A stretch of 64,000 nucleotides of DNA from Roseivirga sp. UBA6061 (GTDB lineage Bacteria > Bacteroidota > Bacteroidia > Cytophagales > Cyclobacteriaceae). The translations under genes and the position numbers were made by a program. Where the stretch lies: contig DIYF01000072.1 in the NCBI GenBank assembly GCA_002427745.1, positions 1 to 64,000 on the forward strand. The letters run 5' to 3'. Every line of letters starts with the position of its first letter. Positions within the stretch are counted from its first letter, which is position 1. This document shows, one piece after another, positions 34,575-43,162 of the stretch. Under the pieces are notes generated by a model that was not told the DNA's origin, did not search any database, and worked only from the letters and a program-made list of their open reading frames with translations.

Positions 34575-36217
34575 AAAAGTTCCTACTAAGTCTCATCTCT
34601 GTTTTGATACTGTCATTCATCATTGGCAGCTGCGCCCGTATCACTTCGCCAGAAGGAGGACCGGAAGATCTGACACCTCCCACACTCATTTCTTCGGTAC
34701 CGGAAAATGAACAAACCAATTATACAGGTAAAACCATCGTACTGACCTTTGACGAATATGTCAATACTCAGGGTATAGAAAACAACCTTATTATTACCCC
34801 GGCTCTGGAGGGAGATGGCATACTTAAGAGTAAAATCAAGAAGCGTTCTGTGATCCTTACCTTTCCAGATGAGTGGAAAGAAAACACCACTTACAATATC
34901 AACTTTGGCAATACCATTCAGGATGCCACCAACAGAAATATCCCACCTGACCTTAACCTCAGCTTTTCCACAGGTGACTACATAGATTCACTGCAGATTT
35001 CCGGAATCATCACAGATCTCTATTCAAAAGAACCTGTTGAGAAAGCACTCGTCTCACTGTATACGATCACGGACACACTCGATATTACTTCAGGTTCAGC
35101 GTCATATTATGCCCGCACAGACAGCAGTGGTTTTTATCGCTTTAAGAATCTTCCACCCGGGGAATATTATATCTACAGTGCCATGGATAATAACAATAAC
35201 CTGAAAGCAGATTCTGATGAAGAGTCTTACGGATTTTATAAGGACTCACTCAACCTCCAATCCAACATAACCGGTATTGACTTTGATATTCAAAGGCTGG
35301 ATATTACTCCTCTCAAGGTAAGCTCCGCCAGGCATTTCGGTAGGTATTATGACATCGAGTTTAATAAGCCGATTATCTCTTATGACATACTCAACAACGA
35401 CACTGTTTCATTTCGTAAGCTAGAGGATAATAAACTTCGCTTTTATAATACAGGCTTTCTATTCAACGACACCATACCACTCATCATCCAGGCTAACGAT
35501 TCAATCAACAGCCAGTTAAGAGATACCGTTAACTTCTACTTCAATGAATCTAAGATAGAGGCTGATAAATTCGACTACAATATTTTACCCAGCTCTAGCG
35601 CCCTGATACCAAACGACAGTATCAAGCTTGATTTTACAAAACCAGTCAGGTCATACGATAAGGACAGTCTCATCTTTGAAATAGACTCATTAAACTTCTT
35701 CAATCTGGATGACTCTCTTTTCACGTGGAACGATACACGTACACAGGTTTCATGGCCCATGAATCTCAGCGATTATATTAAAGAAGATCAGACACTGAAA
35801 ATGCTGCTTAAACCAAGGGCTTTTTTCAGCATCGAAAATGATACATCCAATGCCCGGGTAAAAAACCTCAAGATGTTTAAACCAGATGATGCAGGTGTCA
35901 TTAATGGATCTATCAATACTGACGCACCCAACTATATTATACAGCTGCTCAATTCAAGAACGCTCGAGGTAATACAGACTAAATACAATGAACCCAGCTA
36001 CTCCTTTCAGTATCTGAATGCAGGTACCTATCTCGTCAAAGTCATCATTGATACTAATGGAAATGGCGCATGGGATATAGGCAATATTCTGAACCGTACT
36101 GAGGCAGAACCCGTCATCTACTATCTCGATGACTTTACCAACACTCGTATTATAGAGCTCCGGAAGAACTGGATTGTTGACGATATCAACCTTTCATATC
36201 GTGTGAATAACCAGTAG
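34571..36217 (+). CDS. Lipoprotein with Big_5-type Ig-like domain
   Basis: 548 residues with a lipoprotein signal (SFIIGSCARI, Cys21 region). Residues about 35-140 form a Big_5 Ig-like domain (PEGGPEDLTPPTLISSVPE, IVLTFDEYV, TTYNINFGNTIQDATN). A carboxypeptidase-regulatory-like beta-sandwich follows (about 145-240, SGFYRFKNLPPGEYYIYSAM), and a second such unit stands near the C-terminus (YLNAGTYLVKVIIDTNGNG). This architecture is common in Bacteroidota surface lipoproteins of unknown function. It is the last gene before oriC, read toward it. A degenerate parS-like site lies within it at 35717-35732. Confidence 0.88.
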   Translation: MKKFLLSLISVLILSFIIGSCARITSPEGGPEDLTPPTLISSVPENEQTNYTGKTIVLTFDEYVNTQGIENNLIITPALEGDGILKSKIKKRSVILTFPDEWKENTTYNINFGNTIQDATNRNIPPDLNLSFSTGDYIDSLQISGIITDLYSKEPVEKALVSLYTITDTLDITSGSASYYARTDSSGFYRFKNLPPGEYYIYSAMDNNNNLKADSDEESYGFYKDSLNLQSNITGIDFDIQRLDITPLKVSSARHFGRYYDIEFNKPIISYDILNNDTVSFRKLEDNKLRFYNTGFLFNDTIPLIIQANDSINSQLRDTVNFYFNESKIEADKFDYNILPSSSALIPNDSIKLDFTKPVRSYDKDSLIFEIDSLNFFNLDDSLFTWNDTRTQVSWPMNLSDYIKEDQTLKMLLKPRAFFSIENDTSNARVKNLKMFKPDDAGVINGSINTDAPNYIIQLLNSRTLEVIQTKYNEPSYSFQYLNAGTYLVKVIIDTNGNGAWDIGNILNRTEAEPVIYYLDDFTNTRIIELRKNWIVDDINLSYRVNNQ

Positions 36218-36592
36218 CCTCTGTGTATAAATCTGTTGTCAGTCTCAGAGATATGCACAGTCTTGCACAACCCTTAACGTTATCCATTCGAAAAAAACGG
36301 AAAACTGAAGTTTTCAGGAATCTATCAATGCGTAATCCACAGTGAATAAAGTCCACAAGTCTTATCCACAAAAAAGTTTATTTATCACAAAATCTACATA
36401 AAACTCTTATAATCAAATATTTACAAGTAGATAACTTGTTGATAACTCAAAATTACCTGACCATTCATACACAATTCCAAATCAGATTTGTGAGTAGTCA
36501 CGTTATACACATATCCACATCCCTAATAGAGAATAGTATAATTTATTAATTAACTATCTTTAATTACTAGCCTGTTGATTATGTTAATAAGT
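36218..36592. other. Probable chromosomal replication origin (oriC) with DnaA boxes and AT-rich unwinding region
   Basis: 375 AT-rich bases without a gene. Exact DnaA boxes (TTATMCACA): 36222-36230 on the minus strand, 36362-36370 (TTATCCACA) and 36503-36511 on the plus strand. One-mismatch boxes: 36333-36341, 36437-36445 (minus strand), 36465-36473 and 36511-36519, the last sharing one base with an exact box. A weaker one is at 36280-36288. From about 36521 to 36590 the sequence is almost all A and T (TATAATTTATTAATTAAC), a likely DNA unwinding element. Two parS sites at 4.5 kb and mnmG nearby support the call. dnaA is not adjacent, which is common in this phylum. Confidence 0.88.
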
Positions 36593-38458
36593 ATGAGGAG
36601 AATCGTTTCGGCAGTCTTGCTGGTTTTAGTAACTACTACACTGATCGCACAGTCCAGTGATCCGGTGGCATTGGCCAATGAGTATTACAGACAAGGTGAG
36701 CTTGAAAAGGCACAGGAGCAGTACAAGAAACTTGCGAGAAATAAACGCAACGTTGTACGGATTCATGATAACTATTTCAAGTTGCTCCTGACCATACAGG
36801 ATTTTGAGGGAGCTGAGAAGTATGTGAAGAACGTTCTCAAACAATTTCCGGAGAATTATCTATATGAAATAGATCTGGGTATTGTTTATCAGGCACAACA
36901 GAAAGACGAAGCTGCAGATAAATACTTTGACAGTATCATCAGGAAGGTGGCCAAGAAAGCCAGAGACAAACGCAAGACTAATGATATACGGGTGTTGGCA
37001 CAAACCTTCTTTGAAAAAAACCTGAGAGAAAAGGCTCTCCTGACTTATCAGAAAGGAAGAGAGGCTCTCAACAGGCCGAGCCTGTTTTCTCTGGAACTGG
37101 CTAATGCATACAGGCTGATGAACAAGAAGCAGCTGATGATTAAGGAGTACCTCACCTTTTCCAAATCGCAGCCGCAAAACCTCAACTATGTAAAAAATTC
37201 GTTCCAGCGGGTACTCAAGGAACCTGCAGATTTGGACACCCTGGAAATGATATTGTATGATTTTATTCAGGAAGCAGAAGGAGAACCCATTTACAATGAG
37301 ATGCTTATCTGGACGCATCTCCAGCAGAAAAATTTTGCCGCTGCGCTCAGACAGGCCTATGCCCTGGACAGCCGGAATAAGGCCCAAAAATCTGAAGAGG
37401 GTCAACCACAGCGTAAGAAAAGAAATGACGGTGAGAACATAATCAATGTCGGTCTCATCGCTTATCGCAATGCAGACTACAAAACTGCGGAAAAGGCTTT
37501 TAATTATATCATCAGAGACTACCCTGACAGCCCAAGCAGCAGACTGGCTCAAAAGTATGTGCTGTTATCGGAAGAAGAGGTGGTCAAGTCGAGCTACCCG
37601 GTAGATACCGCAGCTGTACGGGAACTGATAGCCAAGTACGAGGCATTTAAAGGCCAGTCACGCGATTTGTTTACTGCACTTGATGCCCAGCGTAGGAAAG
37701 CGCTCTTACATGCCTTCTATCTCAATGAAATACCTGAGTCGATAGAGATACTGACTGACCTTGTAAGTCAACCGGTGGGTAAACACAGAATCATTGCTGA
37801 ATCCAAAATGGACCTGGCCGATATTTACCTGCTGGATAAACAACCCTGGGAGTCCATTCTGCTTTATGCCCAGGTGGAAAGAATGTTTAAAGACGAACCA
37901 CTGGGTTATGAAGCCAAATTAAAAAGCGCCAAGCTCTCTTACTTTAAAGGTGAATTTGAACTGGCCCAGGGTCATCTCGACATTCTCAAGCTGGCCACCT
38001 CAAGAGAAATAGCCAATGATGCTTTGAATCTCAGTATCCTCATCAAGAATAACACGGTATTTGATTCAACCGATCTGGTAATGCAGGAATATGCGAATGT
38101 CGAGTTAATGCTCTTTCAAAATCAAAAACAGGAAGCTTTGACTGCGCTCGATGAAATGGTAGAGAAGTATGCACAACATTCAATTGTAGACGAGGTATAC
38201 TTTCTGAAAGCAAAGACCTACCGTGAACTCGGTGAACCGGGGAAGGCCATAGAAGCACTGAATAAAATCAACGAGAGTTTCTACTTCGAGATTCTTGGAG
38301 ATGATGCGCTCTTCCTGACTGCGGTGATTCACGAAGATGATCTCAAGGATGCTGAGAAGTCTATGGAGCTCTACACTGAGCTCCTGAATAAGTATCCGGG
38401 CAGCATATTTGTATCTGAAGCAAGAAAGCGTTTTCGTGAGTTAAGAGGAGACTTCTAG
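36593..38458 (+). CDS. Secreted tetratricopeptide-repeat protein
   Basis: 621 residues from the ATG at 36593, which opens directly into a signal peptide (MRRIVSAVLLVLVTTTLIAQ); earlier TTG/ATG codons at 36575 and 36581 would only lengthen its n-region. The rest is helical with TPR pairs along its length (for example DPVALANEYYRQGELEKAQEQY, NADYKTAEKAFNYIIRDYPDS and DDLKDAEKSMELYTELLNKYPGS). TPR proteins of this kind act as scaffolds in periplasmic complexes; no specific partner is evident. First gene to the right of oriC, read away from it. Confidence 0.88.
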   Translation: MRRIVSAVLLVLVTTTLIAQSSDPVALANEYYRQGELEKAQEQYKKLARNKRNVVRIHDNYFKLLLTIQDFEGAEKYVKNVLKQFPENYLYEIDLGIVYQAQQKDEAADKYFDSIIRKVAKKARDKRKTNDIRVLAQTFFEKNLREKALLTYQKGREALNRPSLFSLELANAYRLMNKKQLMIKEYLTFSKSQPQNLNYVKNSFQRVLKEPADLDTLEMILYDFIQEAEGEPIYNEMLIWTHLQQKNFAAALRQAYALDSRNKAQKSEEGQPQRKKRNDGENIINVGLIAYRNADYKTAEKAFNYIIRDYPDSPSSRLAQKYVLLSEEEVVKSSYPVDTAAVRELIAKYEAFKGQSRDLFTALDAQRRKALLHAFYLNEIPESIEILTDLVSQPVGKHRIIAESKMDLADIYLLDKQPWESILLYAQVERMFKDEPLGYEAKLKSAKLSYFKGEFELAQGHLDILKLATSREIANDALNLSILIKNNTVFDSTDLVMQEYANVELMLFQNQKQEALTALDEMVEKYAQHSIVDEVYFLKAKTYRELGEPGKAIEALNKINESFYFEILGDDALFLTAVIHEDDLKDAEKSMELYTELLNKYPGSIFVSEARKRFRELRGDF

Positions 38459-38478
38459 CGATTTTTTCCTTCTCTATT

Positions 38479-38507
38479 TTTGGCTATCTTATAAGTCTTT
38501 AGCCAAA
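38479..38507. repeat. Inverted repeat before the acyl-CoA synthetase gene
   Basis: A perfect 8-bp inverted repeat TTTGGCTA / TAGCCAAA with a 13-base loop fills the short gap between the TPR gene and the acyl-CoA synthetase start at 38515. No T run follows, so it may be an operator or a leader hairpin, not a terminator. Confidence 0.5.
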
Positions 38508-38514
38508 CTCATTT

Positions 38515-40278
38515 ATGGAATATCCAACCCGATTGTTCGAGTTGCTTCCCTATCAATTAGAGAAGTTCAATCTTGATGTCTGCGTGGCCGATAAAAAAAA
38601 CGGTCAATGGCAGAAGCATTCTACCCAGGAGGTAATTAACATCTGTAACCGACTCTCTTATGGTTTGCTGGCTAAGGGAGTGTCGGCCGGGGATAAAGTA
38701 GCTATTATCAGTGAAAACAGAACTGAATGGAACTTTGCTGACATCGCCATACAGCAGTGTGCAGGTATTGGGGTGCCCATGTATCCTACTATTTCCACAG
38801 ATGATTATGCCTATATTTTTGAGCACTCGGAAACCAGGCTTGTCTTTGTATCAGATGAGGGGATTTATGAAAGAGCCAAAGCAGCTGTTGACAGACTACC
38901 TGATGATATTCCGATTTATTCCTTTAATGAGATCGAAGGAGTGGACCATTGGACTGCCTTACTGAAAGATGGTTCTGATGAGGATCTTGCCGAGATAGAA
39001 AAACGCAAGTCGGGAATAGGAGAAGACGATCTGGCAACGATCATTTATACATCAGGTACTACCGGAAGACCGAAGGGGGTGATGCTCTCTCATCGCAATA
39101 TTCTGTCAAACTCGCGAGCTGTTGCCCAAAGAGCCGGTTATGAACATGGTAAAGACAGGGTGCTGAGTTTTTTACCGCTTTGTCACATTTTCGAAAGAAC
39201 CGCCATCTACTTCTATTTTCAGCTGGGGCTTGGTATATATTATGCTGAAAGTCTGGAGACTATCAGTGCCAATCTACAGGAGATCAAACCCCATGGGTTT
39301 AATACCGTGCCCAGGCTCATAGAAAAAGTCTATGATAAAATTATGGAAAAGGGTTACGCTCTTTCGGGTGTTAAAAAGAGTCTTTTCTTTTGGGCGGTGA
39401 ATATGGGCCTTACCTATGAGCCAGATAAAGAAATGGGCGGTTTCTACAATTGGAAACTGAAAATGGCTCGTAAACTCATCTTCAGTAAATGGCAGGCAGC
39501 ACTGGGAGGAAACATCAAGCATATCATAGTAGGAGCCTCGGCCATCCAAAACAGACTGAAACGCGTATTCTGGGCAGCCGATATTAAAATCATGGAGGGC
39601 TACGGATTGACTGAAACTTCTCCGGGAGTCTGTATCGGTATACCACAGGCTCACTTGGCTAAACTTGACTATGTCGGTCCTTTGCTTGAGGGGGTAGAAG
39701 TAAAAATTGCCGAAGATGGGGAAGTACTTGTAAAAGGCCCGAATGTCATGCAGGGATATTTTAAAGCCCCCGAAAAAACGGCAGAGGTCATGTCCGGAGA
39801 GTGGTTCCACACAGGAGATATTGGTGTATTATCCGATGATAACTACCTCAAGATCACTGATCGGAAAAAGGAAATGTTCAAAACCTCCGGTGGTAAATAT
39901 ATCGCTCCGCAGGTCATAGAAAATAAGCTCAAAGAGTCTATTATGATAGAGCAGGCCATGGTCATAGGAGAGAACCGAAAATTCCCGGCCGGCTTATTAG
40001 TCCTGAATATGGATGCTGTGGATAGTTGGTGCGAGAGACACGATGTGGATAAGAATGCTGCCGATTTACTGACGAATGCAAACCTGATATCGAAGATTGA
40101 GGAAGAAGTGGCCCTGGCAAATAAAAACTTTGGTCAGTGGGAGCAGGTTAAGAAGTTTGAAATAATGGAAGAAGCCTGGGGAATTGACACCGGTGAACTC
40201 ACCCCGACATTGAAGCTTAAGCGCAGAATCATCAAAGAAAAATATGCGGATGTCATAGAGAAGATATATGATGTGTGA
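38515..40278 (+). CDS. Long-chain acyl-CoA synthetase (AMP-forming)
   Basis: 587 residues, typical of the FadD15-like branch. It activates fatty acids with ATP and CoA. Motifs: P-loop IIYTSGTTGRPKGVMLSHRN (about 177-196), EGYGLTETSPG, the ATP/adenylate-binding YFHTGDIG-like WFHTGDIGVL, and KEMFKTSGGKYIAPQ near the C-terminal hinge. An inverted repeat lies just before the start. The next small gene begins 12 bases downstream. Confidence 0.95.
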   Translation: MEYPTRLFELLPYQLEKFNLDVCVADKKNGQWQKHSTQEVINICNRLSYGLLAKGVSAGDKVAIISENRTEWNFADIAIQQCAGIGVPMYPTISTDDYAYIFEHSETRLVFVSDEGIYERAKAAVDRLPDDIPIYSFNEIEGVDHWTALLKDGSDEDLAEIEKRKSGIGEDDLATIIYTSGTTGRPKGVMLSHRNILSNSRAVAQRAGYEHGKDRVLSFLPLCHIFERTAIYFYFQLGLGIYYAESLETISANLQEIKPHGFNTVPRLIEKVYDKIMEKGYALSGVKKSLFFWAVNMGLTYEPDKEMGGFYNWKLKMARKLIFSKWQAALGGNIKHIIVGASAIQNRLKRVFWAADIKIMEGYGLTETSPGVCIGIPQAHLAKLDYVGPLLEGVEVKIAEDGEVLVKGPNVMQGYFKAPEKTAEVMSGEWFHTGDIGVLSDDNYLKITDRKKEMFKTSGGKYIAPQVIENKLKESIMIEQAMVIGENRKFPAGLLVLNMDAVDSWCERHDVDKNAADLLTNANLISKIEEEVALANKNFGQWEQVKKFEIMEEAWGIDTGELTPTLKLKRRIIKEKYADVIEKIYDV

Positions 40279-40290
40279 TATCTTCGTGCG

Positions 40291-40494
40291 ATGTCAAAAT
40301 CGTTCAACAATCTGCGGGTAGGTAAAAGGTTTCGCCTGGTGAATTTTGGAGAGATTTCAGAATTTGAGGTGATCGAGATTATGGGAAACGGAGATTGCCT
40401 GTTGAAAGATATCTATACCCTTGAACCGTATAAGCTCTTTGATCTCATAGCACTGGGAAAAGGAGAGGATTTTGATATTGAAGACCTCGGTTGA
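40291..40494 (+). CDS. Small conserved SH3-like protein of unknown function
   Basis: 67 residues (MSKSFNNLRVGKRFRLVNFG...), beta-rich with alternating hydrophobic strands (EFEVIEIMGNGDCLLKD). No known motif. It is 12 bases from the acyl-CoA synthetase gene, so probably co-transcribed, and its stop lies four bases from the end of the convergent sugar transferase gene. Confidence 0.75.
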   Translation: MSKSFNNLRVGKRFRLVNFGEISEFEVIEIMGNGDCLLKDIYTLEPYKLFDLIALGKGEDFDIEDLG

Positions 40495-40498
40495 GCTA

Positions 40499-41656
40499 CT
40501 ACTTGCTCCTCGCTTTCTTGAAAACGATATTTTTCATAGCCAGAAACAGATAGCGGACATCTGTTTTAAAAGGCGCTTTTTCATGTGATGTAAGATAGCG
40601 CTTTTCAGAATCCTGAATTTCCTCCAGCGTTCTTGGAAGATCCACATAATAGGGAGGGATCAAACCTGGTTTGTGTCTGAGTCTTTGGCGCTTTAGCTCT
40701 TCATCGTACAGGCTGAAATACTGTTTGCTCAGAGGCCTCACCCCTACAAGTTTCAGATCACCCTTCAGGAGGTTGATCAGCATAGGAACCTCGTCCAGAA
40801 AGTACTTTCTGAAAAAACGTCCGATCAATGAAATACGAAAGTCATTCTGGAATTTACCTCCTGACTGTAGCTGATTTTGCCGGTATACATAATCCTGAAT
40901 GTATTCTGCGTAAGGAAACATCGTACGCATTTTATATACCTCTATTTCTTTTCCGCCCTTTCCTTTTCTTGGCAGCCTTAGAAATATGCCGTAATTCTTT
41001 TCTTTTGTTTTGACGGCCTCAGTCTTTTTGCGTGCAGCAAAGTACATGAGCTTTTTGTCGACAACTGAGTTCAGAATTTCAAAACCACAGTAGCTTAATC
41101 TGCCCAGAGCTTCGGTCTCAGAAATAGCTCTGTTTCTACCCGCAGTGATGAAAAAATAGATTTTTTCCAGAACCTTTATCTTCGGAAAAACCCTCTTGAA
41201 GACGTAGTCAAAAAAGTAGTATATATAGTTGAGTACAGGAGGATATTTCTTAAGAATTCGTGCCTTTCTCAGCTGATAGGTTTCAACACAACCAATAAAG
41301 ATACCTTCAGACTTCAGCTTTTCGTTAAATGATGCAAAAAGGGAATTGATAAGACGTGTGTCATTGATCGCCTTGATATTGATCATCAGGTCATATCCAC
41401 TGCCCGGAGATTTCTCACAATCAGGGAAGTGCTTAACGTTAAAAGCATCAGATGTTTTGAGCAGGGCGATGCAAGCTTCTTTTGAGAACTCACCGTGAGC
41501 TTTGATAAAACTCAATACTTCACCGGAAATTTCGCGAGCAAGTTCAACCTCAAGCCTGCGATTAGTCATACCCTGATTTTGATCTAGCAGAGTCTCAAGA
41601 AAGTTCTCTTCTTGAGTGAGTGTTGTTGGGTCAATGTTGGTTGAAGAGTCAAACAC
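40499..41656 (-). CDS. Polyprenyl-phosphate sugar-1-phosphate transferase with unusual N-terminal domain
   Basis: 385 residues from a GTG at 41654-41656. The C-terminal 190 residues are a bacterial sugar transferase domain (YGIFLRLPRKGKGGKEIEVYKMRTM, SLIGRFFRKYFLDEVPMLINLLKGDLKLVGVRPL, RHKPGLIPP), which transfers the first sugar phosphate to undecaprenyl phosphate. The re-entrant membrane helix that normally precedes the catalytic part is missing. Instead, about 195 residues resemble a degenerate methyltransferase-type fold (GYDLMINIKAINDTRLIN, ISETEALGRLSYCGFEILN), a form seen in Bacteroidota. It closes the polysaccharide locus and probably starts its repeat-unit assembly. Confidence 0.88.
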   Translation of the reverse strand: MFDSSTNIDPTTLTQEENFLETLLDQNQGMTNRRLEVELAREISGEVLSFIKAHGEFSKEACIALLKTSDAFNVKHFPDCEKSPGSGYDLMINIKAINDTRLINSLFASFNEKLKSEGIFIGCVETYQLRKARILKKYPPVLNYIYYFFDYVFKRVFPKIKVLEKIYFFITAGRNRAISETEALGRLSYCGFEILNSVVDKKLMYFAARKKTEAVKTKEKNYGIFLRLPRKGKGGKEIEVYKMRTMFPYAEYIQDYVYRQNQLQSGGKFQNDFRISLIGRFFRKYFLDEVPMLINLLKGDLKLVGVRPLSKQYFSLYDEELKRQRLRHKPGLIPPYYVDLPRTLEEIQDSEKRYLTSHEKAPFKTDVRYLFLAMKNIVFKKARSK

Positions 41657-41756
41657 TGCGAATTCCTTAATCGTCTAAAAAAATATTGGAATGACCCCAA
41701 CAAGAAAACAAGAAAATCTGAGGATTCAGAGTTAAATACATGTTAATAATTTCATG

Positions 41757-41771
41757 TAGACAGTTTGTCTA
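41757..41771. promoter_or_regulatory. Palindrome TAGACAGTTTGTCTA, candidate operator
   Basis: A perfect 6-bp inverted repeat with a 3-base centre lies 100 bases upstream of the sugar transferase start, in a 286-base AT-rich gap (41657-41942) without genes. The same gap has an 8-bp inverted repeat AACGAGAA / TTCTCGTT (41880-41909) downstream of wecB. Confidence 0.4.
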
Positions 41772-41942
41772 TTTGGGACCAACCAAGAGCCACTTTTTAA
41801 AATCCTCGAGACTGGATTTTGACCAGGCCTCGGACCAATTTTTTAAAAACTGCTCAAGTACAATTCTTATACACCTGATAACGAGAATAACCTAAAATTT
41901 TTTCTCGTTTTAATGATGGTTTTGAAAGAACTGTTCTTTAGC

Positions 41943-43085
41943 TCAATGGTTATCCAGCATGATGGAGAGTATTTTTCTGGCAGCATCTCCATTTCCATAG
42001 ATGCCATCTGCAGATTGAGTTTTGTATTGTTGAAAGTGTTTCCAGGCATCCTGGATTCTCACAGGGTCACTATCACATAAAATACCAGCACCTTTCTCAA
42101 TAATTTCTACCCATTCTGTTTCGGGCCGAAGTACAATACAGGGCTTACCAAAGAAAAAGGCTTCTTTTTGTATACCACCTGAATCTGTTATGACCATTTT
42201 CGAGTTTTTCTGAAGACTTATCATGTCAAGAAAAGAAACAGGCTTCAGCAGATGGAATCCGGTATGTGATTGGAGTTTTTTCCACAGACTTTTCTCAAAG
42301 CACTTTTCCAGTTGTTTTCGCGTGCGGGGATGTAGAGGCAGGACGATCTGTACCCCTGAGTCTGCGATATCTATAAGTGCCTCCATAATGTTCCTTAAGC
42401 TGGCGTTATTGTCAACATTCTGTGGTCGATGAACAGTGCACAGTACAAATTGCTCGGCTTTGAGTTTAGTCCGTTCGAGAATATCGCTTTTCTTATCAGC
42501 CAGCTCGGAGAAAAAAAGGCTGTTATCATACATCACGTCTCCTGCGTTGAAAACCCCCGGGTTGTCAGCGTGGTAAGGCGCATCGCTATGGTCATTAAAT
42601 CCTTCGTTTACCAGGTTGTGGATACCTGTTTCTGTAGGCGAAAACAGGAGGGTAGAAGTATGATCGCAGAGAACCCTGTTCACCTCTTCCGGCATGGCTT
42701 TATTAAAAGACCGGAGACCGGCCTCAATGTGTACGATAGGAACATGAAGTTTAGAGCCGGCTATAGCTGCCGCGAGTGTAGAGTTCGTATCACCATAAAC
42801 CACAAGGAAGTCGGGTTTTTCATTGACAAGTAGATCCTCAAGCCCTGAGATCATACCAGCTGTCTGTACACCATGAGAGCCAGAACCAATGCCCAGGTTG
42901 TAGTCCGGTTTTGGTATTTGTAATTCTTCAAAAAACACCTTCGACATCTGCTCGTCATAGTGCTGACCAGTATGTACCAGTACTTCATGGATTTGCTCAC
43001 TGAAGTGTGTCCGGATGGCCCTGCTGATAGCAGAAGCTTTGATAATTTGAGGTCGCGCCCCTATTACAGTGAGAATTTTAAGCAT
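41943..43085 (-). CDS. wecB: UDP-N-acetylglucosamine 2-epimerase (non-hydrolysing)
   Basis: 380 residues, the usual length. It interconverts UDP-GlcNAc and UDP-ManNAc in the cytoplasm. Motifs: ILTVIGARPQIIKA, VHTGQHYDEQMS, VYGDTNSTLA, HIEAGLRSFNKAMPEEVNR, the MVITDSGGIQKEAFFFGKPC nucleotide-binding region and a late ETEWVE. No wecC dehydrogenase is seen in the window, so ManNAc is probably used as such or made into another derivative. A TACTTTTG -7 element (43126-43133) upstream suggests its own promoter. Confidence 0.95.
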   Translation of the reverse strand: MLKILTVIGARPQIIKASAISRAIRTHFSEQIHEVLVHTGQHYDEQMSKVFFEELQIPKPDYNLGIGSGSHGVQTAGMISGLEDLLVNEKPDFLVVYGDTNSTLAAAIAGSKLHVPIVHIEAGLRSFNKAMPEEVNRVLCDHTSTLLFSPTETGIHNLVNEGFNDHSDAPYHADNPGVFNAGDVMYDNSLFFSELADKKSDILERTKLKAEQFVLCTVHRPQNVDNNASLRNIMEALIDIADSGVQIVLPLHPRTRKQLEKCFEKSLWKKLQSHTGFHLLKPVSFLDMISLQKNSKMVITDSGGIQKEAFFFGKPCIVLRPETEWVEIIEKGAGILCDSDPVRIQDAWKHFQQYKTQSADGIYGNGDAARKILSIMLDNH

Positions 43086-43125
43086 AGAAACCAGGCTGTG
43101 GATTAAGACAAACTTTCAGGTAGTT

Positions 43126-43133
43126 CAAAAGTA
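43126..43133 (-). promoter_or_regulatory. Candidate -7 element (TACTTTTG) before wecB
   Basis: Exact TAnnTTTG on the minus strand, 41 bases before the wecB start. A TTTG at 43159-43162 is 25 bases upstream, slightly farther than usual. Confidence 0.35.
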
Positions 43134-43162
43134 TAACATTCTGCTTTTTCAGATTGATCAAA

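Noticed and set aside
36860..37552. Open 230-codon minus-strand frame
   Set aside because: Antisense to the TPR gene, Leu/Ile/Phe-rich shadow translation without family features.
41880..41909. 8-bp inverted repeat as terminator of wecB
   Set aside because: On the minus strand no T run follows the stem; on the plus strand a short T run follows, but there is no gene to terminate.
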